The notes beneath the pieces were generated by a model that searched no databases, was not told the origin of the DNA, and saw nothing but the letters and a program-made list of their open reading frames with translations. The translations under genes and the position numbers were made by a program. Positions 33,897-44,306 of a DNA stretch of 64,000 bases are shown one piece after another (the stretch's first letter is position 1; every line of letters begins with the position of its first letter). Origin of the DNA: Blautia liquoris (GTDB lineage: Bacteria > Bacillota > Clostridia > Lachnospirales > Lachnospiraceae); the NCBI RefSeq assembly GCF_015159595.1, contig NZ_CP063304.1, forward strand, positions 744,001 through 808,000, written 5' to 3'.

Positions 33897-35588
33897 ATGT
33901 TGACGAATTTACATGTGAAAAATCTGGCTCTGATTGACGAAATTGAAGTGGAGTTTGGCTCTGGTCTCAATATTCTGACCGGTGAGACAGGAGCCGGAAA
34001 GTCTGTTATCATAGGTTCTGTAAATCTGGCACTTGGCAGGAAAATGTCAAAAGAGATGATTCGAAAAGGGGAACAGTCTGCCCTAGTTGAACTGGTCTTT
34101 CAAACCAGTAATTCCAAAGTTGTGAAAAAATTAAAAGAGATGGAGATTGATGTGTCCGATGGACAGATCATTATCACCCGCAAACTGACGGAAGGCCGCA
34201 GCATCAGCAAGATTAATGGCGAGACTTGCACGGCTGCACAGATTAAAAATATCTCTTCGGATCTTCTTGATATTCATGGACAGCATGAACATCAGTCCTT
34301 GTTGTATAAAGACCGGCAGCTTGCCATACTGGACGCATATGCCCAGGAAGAGATCAGAGAAGATCGCCTTGAAGTAGAGCGGGGCTATAAAAATTTCAAA
34401 AAAATCAAGAAAGAACTATCCGAATATCAGATGGACCAAGAGGGAAGAGCCAGAGAAATCGATTTTTTGGAATTTGAAATCAATGAAATTGAATCTGCAT
34501 CCCTGATAAGAGGAGAAGATGAACAACTGGAGCAGAAGTATAAAAAGATGTTTCATGCCAGAAAGATTGCAGAAAGTCTGAATCAAGTCTATACTCTTTC
34601 TGCTTATGAGGATGAAAACGGAGCCGGAGAACAGATCGGCAGAGCAATCCGGGAACTTTCTCAGATTTCTGGATATGACAGTGCATTAGGTGAAATGGAA
34701 AAGGTTCTTACAGATATTGAAGGCCTTTTGAACGATTTCAACCGGGAACTTTCAGATTACCAGTCAAAAAATCTTATTTTTTCGGAAGAAGAATTCATTG
34801 AGGTCGAAAACAGACTGGACGACATCAATCATTTAAAATCAAAATATGGTAATTCGATTGATGAGATTCTGGATTATCAGCAAAAACAAAATGAAAAACT
34901 TCAGCAAATGCTTCATTATGAAGAGCGCAAAGAAAAACTTGCTGCAGATTTGAGAACTGCAGAGGAAAAACTTGAGGCATCATCACATAATTTATCCGAA
35001 AAACGGAGATTCTATAGCAACAGGCTGGAAAAGGAAATCGTAAAAGGAGTGGAGGATTTAAATTTTGAAAGTGTAAAGTTCAAAATTGATTTTCAGCGGT
35101 TGGAGCAGTATACACAAAATGGATATGACAGTATTGAATTCCAGATTTCAACCAATCCGGGAGAAAAACTAAAATCACTGGCCAAGGTGGTATCGGGTGG
35201 CGAGTTGTCCAGAATAATGCTGGCGATCAAGACAATTCTGGCAGACAAAGATGACACGGAGACATTGATTTTTGATGAAATTGATACGGGGATTAGTGGT
35301 CGGACAGCATCAAGAGTTGCCGAAAAGATGAATCAGATCGGAAAGAACCATCAGGTTCTGGCGATCACACATCTTCCACAGATTGCTGCTATGGCAGACA
35401 AACATTTTGAAATTTCAAAATTCACAGAAGGAATGAAGACAAAGACGATAATCCAAAAGCTGTCGGAAGAAGAGTCAATTATGGAACTGGCACGGATTCT
35501 GGGCGGCGCAAAGATTACAAAAGCAGTGGAAGAGAATGCAAAAGAGATGAAAGAATTGGCGCGGATTCAAAAATCTTCCCGATTATAA
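33897..35588 (+). CDS. recN: DNA repair protein RecN
   Basis: 563 aa SMC-like ATPase for double-strand break repair. Walker A GETGAGKSVIIGSV near residue 30, a central coiled coil (~170-360, Lys/Glu-rich), and at the C-terminus the ABC signature VSGGELSRIMLAIK and Walker B LIFDEIDTGISGRTA, then ITHLPQIAAMADKHF. No LexA box directly ahead; expression is probably from the upstream operon. Confidence 0.95.
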   Translation: MLTNLHVKNLALIDEIEVEFGSGLNILTGETGAGKSVIIGSVNLALGRKMSKEMIRKGEQSALVELVFQTSNSKVVKKLKEMEIDVSDGQIIITRKLTEGRSISKINGETCTAAQIKNISSDLLDIHGQHEHQSLLYKDRQLAILDAYAQEEIREDRLEVERGYKNFKKIKKELSEYQMDQEGRAREIDFLEFEINEIESASLIRGEDEQLEQKYKKMFHARKIAESLNQVYTLSAYEDENGAGEQIGRAIRELSQISGYDSALGEMEKVLTDIEGLLNDFNRELSDYQSKNLIFSEEEFIEVENRLDDINHLKSKYGNSIDEILDYQQKQNEKLQQMLHYEERKEKLAADLRTAEEKLEASSHNLSEKRRFYSNRLEKEIVKGVEDLNFESVKFKIDFQRLEQYTQNGYDSIEFQISTNPGEKLKSLAKVVSGGELSRIMLAIKTILADKDDTETLIFDEIDTGISGRTASRVAEKMNQIGKNHQVLAITHLPQIAAMADKHFEISKFTEGMKTKTIIQKLSEEESIMELARILGGAKITKAVEENAKEMKELARIQKSSRL

Positions 35589-35611
35589 TAGCTGAATTAT
35601 CACATACTAGG

Positions 35612-35645
35612 AAGGATACATGATGTTAAGTCATGTGTCCTTTTT
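35612..35645 (+). terminator. Terminator after recN
   Basis: AAGGATACATGA (35612-35623) pairs with TCATGTGTCCTT (35631-35642), one G-U pair, followed by TTT. Ends the gls24-recN operon. Confidence 0.85.
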
Positions 35646-35666
35646 GACAGAAAGGATGTGATAATA

Positions 35667-36869
35667 ATGACTAGAAGGCAGAAATATCGCAGATTGACAA
35701 TTATATTACTGACAGTTGCCTGCGTAGGAACCGGAATATACGCATATATCAATTTCCGGGATTCTATTCCGGATGAAATCCATTACTGTGAGGATGATGA
35801 TAATCCATTAGGCAGACTGACCACGCATCCTTACGTCACCTATTCAGAAGATATGGAAGTTTCGGGAAACGGGTCATATAAAGTGGATGTGAAACTGGCG
35901 GATCTGATTCCGCTGAAAACTGTGAAGGTAGAAAAGGTAGATCGTCCATCCGTATATGCCAGTGGAAGTTCCATTGGGATCTATATGGAGACTGAAGGGA
36001 TTCTAATTGTAGATTCCGGGGAAATCCAGACTGCAGAAGGAACGCTTTCAAAGCCGGCGGAACATATCGTAAGAGCGGGTGATTATATAGAAAAGCTGAA
36101 TGGAGAAAAGCTGCAAAACAAACAGGAACTGATAGAGAAAGTAGCCTCGGGCGATGGCAGCGCCATGGTTTTGTCGGTTATCAGAGAAGGACAGCCACTC
36201 GATCTTAAGATTAGTCCGGTGATGGCAGAAGACGGTTCCTATAAGCTTGGGATATGGGTCAGGGATAATGTACAGGGAATTGGAACTTTGACATATGTGA
36301 CGCAGGAGAACCACTTTGGAGCCCTCGGACATGGAATCAGTGATACCGACACCGGAGATCTGCTGAAACTTGGCAAAGGCGAGCTCTATCATGCGGAGAT
36401 TCTGGATGTTTTAAAGGGAAGTCGGGGAAGTCCGGGTGAACTTCGGGGTGTCATTCGCTATCGGGATGAGGATATCATGGGAAGAATTGATAAAAATACT
36501 AAAATTGGAATATATGGGAGTATTGATCAGGAAGACCGCGATCAACTGCCGCTTACACCATATGAGGTCGGCATGAAACAGGAGATTCAAGAAGGACCTG
36601 CGACAATCTTGTGTAGTGTTGATGGGTCTATCAATGAATATCAGGCGAAAATTGATCACATAGATCTTGGAAAGACGGATACGAACAAGTGCTTTGAACT
36701 CTCTGTAACAGATGAGAGACTTTTAAACACAACCGGAGGGATTGTTCAGGGAATGTCAGGAAGCCCGATTATCCAAAATGGCCGAATCATAGGAGCAGTC
36801 ACTCACGTGTTTATTGCAGATTCAACATGCGGCTACGGAATCTTCATAGAAAACATGCTTGACCAGTGA
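35667..36869 (+). CDS. spoIVB: SpoIVB serine peptidase (S55)
   Basis: 400 aa: N-terminal membrane anchor (LTIILLTVACVGTGIYAYI), a PDZ domain (~110-190) and the S55 protease domain with H222 (ALGHGISD) and S364 (QGMSGSPI). In Bacillus SpoIVB is made in the forespore and triggers sigma-K activation; not every Clostridia keeps that use. ATG at 35667 preceded by AAAGGATG; the GTG at 35658 is a weaker option. Adjacent to spo0A as in most spore formers. Confidence 0.94.
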   Translation: MTRRQKYRRLTIILLTVACVGTGIYAYINFRDSIPDEIHYCEDDDNPLGRLTTHPYVTYSEDMEVSGNGSYKVDVKLADLIPLKTVKVEKVDRPSVYASGSSIGIYMETEGILIVDSGEIQTAEGTLSKPAEHIVRAGDYIEKLNGEKLQNKQELIEKVASGDGSAMVLSVIREGQPLDLKISPVMAEDGSYKLGIWVRDNVQGIGTLTYVTQENHFGALGHGISDTDTGDLLKLGKGELYHAEILDVLKGSRGSPGELRGVIRYRDEDIMGRIDKNTKIGIYGSIDQEDRDQLPLTPYEVGMKQEIQEGPATILCSVDGSINEYQAKIDHIDLGKTDTNKCFELSVTDERLLNTTGGIVQGMSGSPIIQNGRIIGAVTHVFIADSTCGYGIFIENMLDQ

Positions 36870-36980
36870 TTTATTTGACAATAATTGACGGAAAATGTTG
36901 AAAATAGAGATAAAATGTAATTTCCTGTAACTTGAATAGGAAAAATGCGAAAGAAAACTACTAGTATTTGGAAATTTCTA

Positions 36981-37009
36981 TTGAATTTAGAAGATTTAAA
37001 ACCTATAAT
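36981..37009 (+). promoter_or_regulatory. Sigma-A-type promoter of spo0A
   Basis: TTGAAT (36981-36986), 17 bp, TATAAT (37004-37009). A TTTGACA at 36874-36880 resembles a reverse 0A box with one mismatch, too weak to annotate separately. Confidence 0.6.
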
Positions 37010-37125
37010 GAATCTAGTGTTTGGAAATAAGATATCTTAAAAGGGCGCCCTCCATTTCCCACACATCATAATCAGACAATATCGGGGTTGATTATGGCAG
37101 GAACAACGGGAGGAGATACTGTACT

Positions 37126-37908
37126 ATGGAAAAACTGAATATTGCAGTTGCAGATGATAATGAACGAATTTTGGATTTACTATCTACCATTATTAGAGGT
37201 GATCAAGAACTTCAACTGGTAGGACAGGCAGATAATGGCAAGGACATCTACGATATCATACGGGAAAAAAATCCGGATGTTGTTTTGCTGGACATTATTA
37301 TGCCCAAAATGGACGGACTTACAATCATGGAAAAAGTATCTAATGATCAAACGATTAAGAAACAGCCTGCCTTTATTGTGATTTCTGCGGTTGGGCAGGA
37401 CAGAATCACTGAGGATGCCTTTAATCTGGGAGCGAATTATTACATTCTGAAACCCTTTGACAATGACGTGGTACTTAGTCGAATAAAAACGGTAGGAGGA
37501 AGAGAAACCAGACGAGGGGAAGTAAGGATGAATGAGTATACACCACAGCCACAGGAAAGGAACCTGGAACTTGATGTTACGAATATTATTCATGAGATAG
37601 GAGTCCCCGCACATATTAAAGGATATCAATACTTAAGAGATGCAATTATACTTTCCGTAGAAGATGTGGAGATGCTTAATTCGATAACAAAAATTCTGTA
37701 TCCCACAATTGCAAAGAAACACCAGACAACATCGAGCAGGGTGGAACGTGCAATTCGCCATGCAATTGAGGTGGCCTGGAGCAGAGGCAAGATGGACACG
37801 ATAGACGCGTTGTTCGGCTATACAGTCAGTAACGGAAAAGGGAAACCTACGAATTCCGAATTTATTGCTCTGATAGCAGATAAAATCAGGCTTGAGTATA
37901 AGAACTGA
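37126..37908 (+). CDS. spo0A: Sporulation master response regulator Spo0A
   Basis: 260 aa. N-terminal receiver domain with acidic pocket D10-D11, phospho-acceptor D56 ([13 protein letters not shown]) and K109 (ILKPF); C-terminal Spo0A effector domain with the DNA-contacting segment '[20 protein letters not shown]' and '[21 protein letters not shown]'. Phosphorylated Spo0A starts sporulation. Preceded by GGGAGGAG; 257 bp after spoIVB with its own promoter. Confidence 0.97.
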   Translation: MEKLNIAVADDNERILDLLSTIIRGDQELQLVGQADNGKDIYDIIREKNPDVVLLDIIMPKMDGLTIMEKVSNDQTIKKQPAFIVISAVGQDRITEDAFNLGANYYILKPFDNDVVLSRIKTVGGRETRRGEVRMNEYTPQPQERNLELDVTNIIHEIGVPAHIKGYQYLRDAIILSVEDVEMLNSITKILYPTIAKKHQTTSSRVERAIRHAIEVAWSRGKMDTIDALFGYTVSNGKGKPTNSEFIALIADKIRLEYKN

Positions 37909-37950
37909 TCCGCTAAAGCTGTTTAGATGCTTTCCAATCGTGGGGTTCTA

Positions 37951-37959
37951 TGCTATAAT
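37951..37959 (+). promoter_or_regulatory. Extended -10 promoter of glgA
   Basis: TGCTATAAT, a TGn motif before consensus TATAAT (37954-37959), 40 bp ahead of the glgA start. Confidence 0.5.
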
Positions 37960-37998
37960 TTATATGTTTAGCAGGACAAGGACAGGGAGGTAAACTGA

Positions 37999-39441
37999 TT
38001 GAAAAAAGTATTATTTACAGCCTCAGAAGCGGTACCTTTTATCAAGACCGGAGGATTGGCCGATGTGGTCGGATCCTTGCCAAAATATTTTTCGAAAAAA
38101 AATTATGATATACGTGTTATGATTCCAAAGTATTCTGATATCGGCGAAGAATTTACAAAACAGATGCATTACATGGATCACTTTTATATGGATTTAAACT
38201 GGCGTCAGCAGTATGTGGGAATCTTTGAACTTGAATATGGGGGAATCAAATTCTATTTTATTGACAATGAGGAACATTTTGCAGGGCCCAGGCCTTATAT
38301 GGGTATACCGGAAGATCTTGAAAAATTTGCTTTTTTTAGCAAGGCCTCGCTGTCTGCATTGCCGACGATCGGTTTTCGCCCGGATATTATCCACTGTCAC
38401 GACTGGCAGACGGGCCTGATTCCTGTGTTTTTAAAAGATGGTTTTCAGCAGAGAGAGTTTTACCGTGGAATAAAAGCGGTTATAACGATACATAATCTTA
38501 AATTCCAGGGTGTATGGGACATCAGTACAATTAAGAATATCACAGGTCTTGCTGATTATTATTTTACGCCGGACAAACTGGAATATAGGAAGAACGCCAG
38601 TTATCTGAAAGGCGGTCTGGTATATGCGGATGCAATTACCACGGTCAGTAAAACTTATGCCCAAGAGATTCAGATGCCCTTTTATGGAGAGGGTTTCGAT
38701 GGGTTGATGCGGGCTCGCTCAGAAAATCTCCGCGGGATTCCAAATGGTATTGACTACGAGGAGTATAATCCGCTTACGGACAAAAACATTGCAAGAAAGT
38801 ATTCAGCTAAGAATTTCCGAAAGGAAAAGGTGAAAAATAAGACGGCCCTGCAAAGGGAGCTTGGATTGACCGTTGATCCCAAAGTTATGATGATCGGAAT
38901 AGTGTCTCGCCTTACAGACCAGAAAGGTTTCGATCTGATTGCTTATATGATGGATGAGATATGCCAGGATAATATTCAGCTGGTAGTCCTCGGAACGGGA
39001 GAAGCCCGTTACGAGAATATGTTTAGGCATTTTGCATGGAAATATGGAGACAAGGTATCAGCCAATATTTATTACTCTGAAGAAATGTCGCATAAGATCT
39101 ATGCATCAGCGGATGCATTTCTGATGCCGTCTTTGTTTGAACCCTGCGGTTTAAGTCAGCTGATGAGTCTGCGATATGGGACCCTTCCGATTGTACGTGA
39201 GACGGGGGGGCTTGCAGATACAGTAGAACCTTACAATGAATATGAGGGAACCGGAACAGGATTCAGTTTTAAAAATTATAATGCCCATGAGATGTTGGGA
39301 ATTATTCGATATGCCGAGCGGACTTATTATGACAAGAAAAGAGCGTGGAACAAGATCGTAGACCGTGCAATGGCAGTGGATTATTCCTGGAATCATTCGG
39401 CACTTGAATATCAGGAGCTATATGACTGGCTTTCAGAATAA
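37999..39441 (+). CDS. glgA: Glycogen synthase (ADP-glucose, GT5)
   Basis: 480 aa GT-B glycosyltransferase that extends alpha-1,4-glucan from ADP-glucose. The N-terminal KTGGLADVVGSLPK substrate motif (residues ~15-28), 'HCHDWQTGLIP', 'VSRLTDQKGFDLI' and the C-terminal 'PSLFEPCGLSQLMSLRYGTLPIVRETGGLADTV' are all intact. TTG start, AGGGAGG upstream. No glgC, glgD, glgB or glgP is near, so it stands alone between spo0A and recA. Confidence 0.95.
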   Translation: MKKVLFTASEAVPFIKTGGLADVVGSLPKYFSKKNYDIRVMIPKYSDIGEEFTKQMHYMDHFYMDLNWRQQYVGIFELEYGGIKFYFIDNEEHFAGPRPYMGIPEDLEKFAFFSKASLSALPTIGFRPDIIHCHDWQTGLIPVFLKDGFQQREFYRGIKAVITIHNLKFQGVWDISTIKNITGLADYYFTPDKLEYRKNASYLKGGLVYADAITTVSKTYAQEIQMPFYGEGFDGLMRARSENLRGIPNGIDYEEYNPLTDKNIARKYSAKNFRKEKVKNKTALQRELGLTVDPKVMMIGIVSRLTDQKGFDLIAYMMDEICQDNIQLVVLGTGEARYENMFRHFAWKYGDKVSANIYYSEEMSHKIYASADAFLMPSLFEPCGLSQLMSLRYGTLPIVRETGGLADTVEPYNEYEGTGTGFSFKNYNAHEMLGIIRYAERTYYDKKRAWNKIVDRAMAVDYSWNHSALEYQELYDWLSE

Positions 39442-39452
39442 TTAGCACAGGA

Positions 39453-39497
39453 CAGAGGCAGATTCCGGCAAAGGCCGAAAGCTGCCTCTGCTTGACG
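39453..39497 (+). terminator. Hairpin after glgA
   Basis: CAGAGGCAG (39453-39461) pairs with CTGCCTCTG (39482-39490) with an inner CCGGC/GCCGA stem; only a weak T content follows. Confidence 0.5.
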
Positions 39498-39569
39498 TTC
39501 CTCTGCTTTTATGGTAGATTAAAACTGTAATTCAACATGGCAGTTTTCCTGCGAGTTTCCCAAAAGATA

Positions 39570-39598
39570 TTGACAACAATCAAAAAGTGTAATACGAT
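39570..39598 (+). promoter_or_regulatory. Promoter of recA
   Basis: TTGACA (39570-39575), 17 bp, TACGAT (39593-39598); the LexA box starts 13 bp downstream of the -10. Confidence 0.7.
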
Positions 39599-39610
39599 AT
39601 ACATAATGTG

Positions 39611-39624
39611 CGAACATATGTTTG
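39611..39624 (+). promoter_or_regulatory. LexA (SOS) box of recA
   Basis: CGAACATATGTTTG matches the Firmicutes LexA/DinR consensus CGAACrnryGTTYG exactly. Placed at the predicted transcription start, where bound LexA would block recA. Confidence 0.9.
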
Positions 39625-39641
39625 CGGGATAAGGAGAGAAT

Positions 39642-40691
39642 ATGTCGAATAAAGATGAGAAGTTAAAAGCCCTTGAGGCTGCAATCGGACAGATAGAAAA
39701 ACAATATGGAAAGGGTTCTGTGATGAAACTGGGAGATGCCAGTGCACATATGAATGTGGAGACGATCCCCACAGGCTCTTTGAGCCTTGACATTGCCCTC
39801 GGCCTGGGCGGCGTTCCAAGAGGAAGAATTGTGGAGATCTATGGACCGGAATCATCCGGAAAGACAACTGTGGCTCTTCATATGGTTGCAGAAGTTCAAA
39901 AAAAAGGTGGAATTGCAGGATTCATAGACGCTGAGCATGCTTTGGATCCCGCCTATGCCAAAAATATTGGGGTTGATATCGATGATCTCTATATCTCACA
40001 GCCGGACAGTGGAGAACAGGCTCTGGAGATTACAGAGACGATGGTCCGATCGGGTGCAGTGGATATCGTAATTGTCGATTCTGTTGCCGCTCTGGTTCCA
40101 AAGGCGGAGATTGACGGTGAGATGGGAGATTCCCATGTAGGACTGCAGGCGAGACTGATGTCGCAGGCACTTCGTAAACTGACCGCTGCTATCAGCAAAT
40201 CAAATTGCATCGTAATCTTTATCAATCAGCTGCGCGAGAAAGTCGGTGTCATGTTTGGGAATCCTGAAACTACGACAGGTGGCCGTGCCCTGAAGTTCTA
40301 TGCGTCCATCAGACTTGATGTGAGAAGAATTGAGGCGTTAAAGCAAGGCGGCGAAGTAGTCGGAAACCGCACCAGAATCAAGGTGGTGAAAAATAAGGTG
40401 GCGCCGCCGTTTAAGCAGGCAGAGTTCGATATTATGTTTGGAAAAGGCATTTCCAAAGAAGGAGATGTCCTCGATCTGGCTTCAGATCTGGGTATTATAC
40501 AGAAAAGCGGTGCATGGTATGCATACAGCGATGCCAAGATTGGTCAGGGGCGTGAGAATGCAAAGCAGTATCTGACTGAGCATCCGGATGTCTGCGATGA
40601 GGTGGAACTGCAGGTGAGGGAAAGTTATGGTTTGATCGAACAGGATGAGAAACCGGAGGCGGATACCGGCAATGATGATACAGACAATTAA
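39642..40691 (+). CDS. recA: Recombinase RecA
   Basis: 349 aa. Walker [10 protein letters not shown] (~67-75), '[20 protein letters not shown]', the Walker [17 protein letters not shown], '[43 protein letters not shown]' (loops L1/L2) and a short acidic C-terminal tail. Forms filaments on ssDNA and stimulates LexA self-cleavage. Preceded by AAGGAG. Its end overlaps recX. Confidence 0.98.
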   Translation: MSNKDEKLKALEAAIGQIEKQYGKGSVMKLGDASAHMNVETIPTGSLSLDIALGLGGVPRGRIVEIYGPESSGKTTVALHMVAEVQKKGGIAGFIDAEHALDPAYAKNIGVDIDDLYISQPDSGEQALEITETMVRSGAVDIVIVDSVAALVPKAEIDGEMGDSHVGLQARLMSQALRKLTAAISKSNCIVIFINQLREKVGVMFGNPETTTGGRALKFYASIRLDVRRIEALKQGGEVVGNRTRIKVVKNKVAPPFKQAEFDIMFGKGISKEGDVLDLASDLGIIQKSGAWYAYSDAKIGQGRENAKQYLTEHPDVCDEVELQVRESYGLIEQDEKPEADTGNDDTDN

Positions 40692-41295
40692 ACCGCTGAC
40701 GAAGAAAAAAAGTCGGGTGATAACAGAGGGGCAGTCTGATTTTGTGTTATACAAAAGTGAGCTGTCCCGTTATCACATCAAAGAGGGCATGGAACTTTCT
40801 GATGCGACTTATGAAGAGATCATAGAGAAAGTCCTGAAAAAGCGTGCAAAGCTGCGCGCACTGCATCTGCTTACAGCACAGGACCGGACGGAACATCAGC
40901 TCAGAGAAAAGCTGAAAAGGGACGGGCACCCCGATGAAGTTATCGACTGTGCAGTTGATTATGTAAAAAGTTATCATTATATTGATGATGCCAGATATGC
41001 GAAAGTCTATGTGAGAAGCATGCGTGAAAAAAAGAGCGCCAGATGGATTCGATTGGAACTGGAGAGGAAAGGGGTATCCGAATCGTATATCTTGGAAGCC
41101 CTGAAGCCATACGAGGGAGAATCTGAGGTGTCTGTCATAGAAAATCTTGTGCAAAGGAGAGCAGGAGAGCCACATCCTATAGATGAAAAGGAGATGCGGC
41201 GCCTGTATGGCTATCTTATGCGCCGCGGATTCAATGGATCAGAGGTCAAAAAGGTGCTTCAAGGCTATCGTGAGGCTGAATCATATCATTACTAA
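40672..41295 (+). CDS. recX: RecX regulator of RecA
   Basis: 207 aa, three-helix-repeat protein that caps or modulates RecA filaments: '[73 protein letters not shown]' is the RecX core split over repeats. The start is uncertain: ATGATG at 40672/40675 lies inside the recA end with GGAGG about 10 nt upstream. Translational coupling to recA is typical of the family. Confidence 0.88.
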   Translation: MMIQTIKPLTKKKSRVITEGQSDFVLYKSELSRYHIKEGMELSDATYEEIIEKVLKKRAKLRALHLLTAQDRTEHQLREKLKRDGHPDEVIDCAVDYVKSYHYIDDARYAKVYVRSMREKKSARWIRLELERKGVSESYILEALKPYEGESEVSVIENLVQRRAGEPHPIDEKEMRRLYGYLMRRGFNGSEVKKVLQGYREAESYHY

Positions 41296-41300
41296 AACAG

Positions 41301-41358
41301 CTGTGAAAAGGTATAACCATCCGTGGACAAGTCCATATATGGTTATACCTTTTCACAG
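41301..41358 (+). repeat. Perfect 20-bp inverted repeat after recX
   Basis: Arms 41301-41320 and 41339-41358 are fully complementary (CTGTGAAAAGG... / ...CCTTTTCACAG) around an 18-nt loop containing TGGA-CAAG-TCCA. The poly-T lies inside the stem (CCTTTT), so it can act as a terminator in either direction; no further T-run follows. Confidence 0.85.
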
Positions 41359-41451
41359 TGTAATGGTTAAACTGATTGACAAAAGGTAAAAAACAGTATA
41401 AAATTGAGGTGTTGTGAATGAACAATGAAAACTAAATAAGGAGGTGCTCCT

Positions 41452-43008
41452 GTGATAGTTGCAATAGTTGCAATTGTTGCTGTGTGTGTTACTCTACTTA
41501 TTGCGGTTCCTGTTGTTAGCAAAACTGCAGTTGACAAGAAAGTCCGGGAAGATGCCGAAAAAATTGGCACTGCAGAGGAAAAGGCCAGAAACATTATAGA
41601 TGAGGCGTTGAAAACTGCTGAAACTAAGAAACGTGAGGCACTTTTAGAGGTTAAAGAGGAATCTTTAAAAGCTAAGAATGAGGCTGAAAAAGAGAATCGG
41701 GAACGAAGGCTGGAGCTGCAGAAGTATGAAAAGCGAGTACTGTCCAAGGAAGAATCAATTGACAGGAAAGCCGATGCGTTAGAGCGTCGCGAAAATGATA
41801 TTACAGCAAAAGAAGCAGAGATTAGAAAAAAAGGAAAGCAAATCAACGAGTTACATGATCAGGGAGTACAAGAGCTGGAGAGAATATCCGGTCTCACCTC
41901 CGAACAGGCAAAAGAATATCTTTTAAAATCTGTTGAAGACGAAGTTAAAATTGACACTGCAAAAATTTATAAGGAATTAGTTACACAGGCGAAAGCCGAT
42001 GCAGACAAAAAAGCAAAGGAATATGTGGTTACCGCGATACAAAAGTGTGCAGTAGATCATGTCTCGGAGTCCACAATTTCCGTAGTACAGCTTCCAAATG
42101 ATGAGATGAAGGGGAGAATTATAGGCAGGGAAGGGCGCAATATCCGTACCCTGGAAACTCTTACAGGAGTGGACTTGATTATCGATGACACACCGGAAGC
42201 GGTAGTGCTGTCTTCATTTGACCCAATCAGACGAGAAGTGGCACGTATCGCATTAGAGAAATTAATTGTTGATGGACGAATTCATCCGGCTCGCATTGAG
42301 GAAATGGTTACAAAAGCACAAAAAGAAGTGGATGCAACGATTCGTGAAGAAGGCGAAGCGGCGACTCTTGAAGTCGGCGTACATGGCATTCATCCTGAAT
42401 TGGTCCGCCTCTTAGGCCGTATGAAATTCCGTACCAGCTATGGACAGAATGCATTGAAGCATTCAATTGAGGTGGCACAGCTGGCAGGCTTGCTTGCCGG
42501 TGAGGTAGGAGCAGATGTGCGCTTGGCAAAGCGTGCAGGACTGCTGCATGACATTGGAAAATCCATTGACCATGAAGTAGAGGGATCCCATATTCAGATT
42601 GGTGTTGATCTCTGTCGTAAGTACAAAGAGCCTGCGATTGTTGTTAATGCGGTGGAATCCCATCATGGTGATGTAGAACCACAGTCTCTGGTTGCATGTC
42701 TCGTACAGGCTGCAGATGCTATTTCAGCAGCTCGGCCGGGAGCGAGAAGAGAGACATTGGAAACATATACAAACAGATTAAAACAGTTAGAAGATATTAC
42801 AAACTCTTTTCAGGGAGTGGACAAGTCTTTTGCTATTCAGGCAGGTAGAGAAGTCCGTGTTATGGTGATACCAGATCAGATCAATGATGACGAGATGGTA
42901 CTTTTGGCGAGAAGTATTTCAAAACAGATTGAGGCAGAGTTGGAATACCCAGGACAGATCAAAGTGAATGTAATTCGCGAAAGCCGCGTAACAGACTACG
43001 CGAAATAA
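41452..43008 (+). CDS. rny: Ribonuclease Y
   Basis: 518 aa: N-terminal membrane helix ([20 protein letters not shown]), long coiled coil (~25-190), KH domain ([25 protein letters not shown]) and HD domain ([14 protein letters not shown], with [24 protein letters not shown]). Membrane-bound endonuclease that starts mRNA decay in Firmicutes. GTG start with AAGGAGGTG. Also regulates biofilm/virulence RNAs in other species. Followed by a strong terminator. Confidence 0.97.
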   Translation: MIVAIVAIVAVCVTLLIAVPVVSKTAVDKKVREDAEKIGTAEEKARNIIDEALKTAETKKREALLEVKEESLKAKNEAEKENRERRLELQKYEKRVLSKEESIDRKADALERRENDITAKEAEIRKKGKQINELHDQGVQELERISGLTSEQAKEYLLKSVEDEVKIDTAKIYKELVTQAKADADKKAKEYVVTAIQKCAVDHVSESTISVVQLPNDEMKGRIIGREGRNIRTLETLTGVDLIIDDTPEAVVLSSFDPIRREVARIALEKLIVDGRIHPARIEEMVTKAQKEVDATIREEGEAATLEVGVHGIHPELVRLLGRMKFRTSYGQNALKHSIEVAQLAGLLAGEVGADVRLAKRAGLLHDIGKSIDHEVEGSHIQIGVDLCRKYKEPAIVVNAVESHHGDVEPQSLVACLVQAADAISAARPGARRETLETYTNRLKQLEDITNSFQGVDKSFAIQAGREVRVMVIPDQINDDEMVLLARSISKQIEAELEYPGQIKVNVIRESRVTDYAK

Positions 43009-43029
43009 GTAATTTTCTTTAGTAAACAT

Positions 43030-43080
43030 AAAAGGTTGTGATTTTCATCAAAAAACGATGAAGATCATGACCTTTTCGTT
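43030..43080 (+). terminator. Terminator after rny
   Basis: Stem AAAAGGTTGTGATTTTCATC (43030-43049) with GATGAAGATCATGACCTTTT (43057-43076), G-U pairs included, around AAAAAAC; ends in TTTTCGTTT. Confidence 0.8.
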
Positions 43081-43170
43081 TGCGCGAGATTGATTCCCAT
43101 GTATAATGATCTCAAAAGCACAAATGATAAAAGAAAAGTGTAAACAGGAAAATCTGAAAGGGCCAAAGAC

Positions 43171-44172
43171 ATGAAGAAAAAAATATTGATTTTAAATACC
43201 GGAGGGACGCTTTCCTCTGTGGAAAGCGAAGAGGGCCTGGTTCCGGGACTTAGCAGTCAGAAGATTCTTGGAAAGATGCATATGGTAGCTGAAGATATTG
43301 AAGTGGAAATGAAAGATTACAGTTCTGTGGACAGTGCGAATATATTTCCCGAAGACTGGGCAAAGCTTGCCAAAGTGATCGCGGATGAATATGAGAAGTA
43401 TCAGGGGATTGTGGTAATTCATGGGACCGACACACTTGCCTATACGTCATCTATGCTGACTTTTATGCTTCAGAATATTCCGATTCCGGTGGTGGTTACC
43501 GGAAGCCAGCTTTCGATTTCTCATCCGGTAGCGGATGCGATGGAGAACTGCCGATGTGCGATTCACATGGCGGCGAGTGGTTATCCAGGGGTTTTTGTGG
43601 CATTTAACCGGAAGGTGATCTTAGGATGCAGAGCATCCAAGGTCCGTACGGTGAGCTTTGATGCGTTTGAGAGCATTAACTATCCGAACGTGGGAGAGAT
43701 CAGCTCACTGGGTCTTCACATTGATGAGAATCAGATTCCGTCCAGAAAGGGGATTTTCCGTCCGCAGATGAATTATTCGGAGAAAGTATTCATGTTGAAG
43801 CTTTATCCTGGAATCGATCCCGGCATTTTGGGTTTTTTGCAGCAGCAAGGTTATCGCGGGGTCTACATCGAAGGATTCGGACTTGGCGGAATGCCGTTTC
43901 TTCATCAGAATTTTATAGCATCTGTGGAAAAGGTAATTAAACAGGGTATGGTGGTGCTGGTCGGAAGCCAGTGCCGATATGAGGGAAGCAACCTGTCTGT
44001 CTATGAGACGGGACGTAAGGCACTCAAAGGAGGAGTTTTTCAGGCTTACGACATGACTGCAGAGACAGCCGTCACAAAATTTATGTGGGTGCTTGGACAG
44101 TCACAGAATCATCACGAGATGGAAGAGTATTTTCTTATGGATCTCGCCGGAGAAGTGAGCATTCCAAAGTGA
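43171..44172 (+). CDS. ansA: Type I (cytosolic) L-asparaginase
   Basis: 333 aa, no signal peptide. Catalytic threonine segments: NTGGTLSS at residues 9-16 and HGTDTLAYTSSML near 90, with 'VVTGSQLSIS' between; C-terminal 'GLGGMPF' and 'VGSQCRYEGSNLSVYETG' blocks fit AnsA. Hydrolyses asparagine to aspartate and ammonia. Alone between rny and the sugar isomerase; RBS GAAAGGG. Confidence 0.92.
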   Translation: MKKKILILNTGGTLSSVESEEGLVPGLSSQKILGKMHMVAEDIEVEMKDYSSVDSANIFPEDWAKLAKVIADEYEKYQGIVVIHGTDTLAYTSSMLTFMLQNIPIPVVVTGSQLSISHPVADAMENCRCAIHMAASGYPGVFVAFNRKVILGCRASKVRTVSFDAFESINYPNVGEISSLGLHIDENQIPSRKGIFRPQMNYSEKVFMLKLYPGIDPGILGFLQQQGYRGVYIEGFGLGGMPFLHQNFIASVEKVIKQGMVVLVGSQCRYEGSNLSVYETGRKALKGGVFQAYDMTAETAVTKFMWVLGQSQNHHEMEEYFLMDLAGEVSIPK

Positions 44173-44241
44173 GATCATCGATGGCCGGTCGGGCTTTCTT
44201 CTCATGTTTTTCTTTACAGGCAAGATATAACAGGGTATGAT

Positions 44242-44290
44242 TAATCTGTGAGATTTATCACGCGGTGCGGAACAATCCGTGTATTATAAT
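44242..44290 (+). repeat. Dispersed repeat, 3'-module fragment
   Basis: GATT...AATC stem enclosing CGC-GGT-GCG, then the family core CAATCCGTGTATTATAAT. Ends 16 bp before the start codon of the downstream isomerase, so the RBS follows it directly. Confidence 0.55.
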
Positions 44291-44306
44291 AAGAGGAGGT
44301 ATCGTA

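Noticed and set aside
36874-36880. 0A box upstream of spo0A
   Set aside because: Only a single one-mismatch site in A/T-rich sequence; expected by chance.
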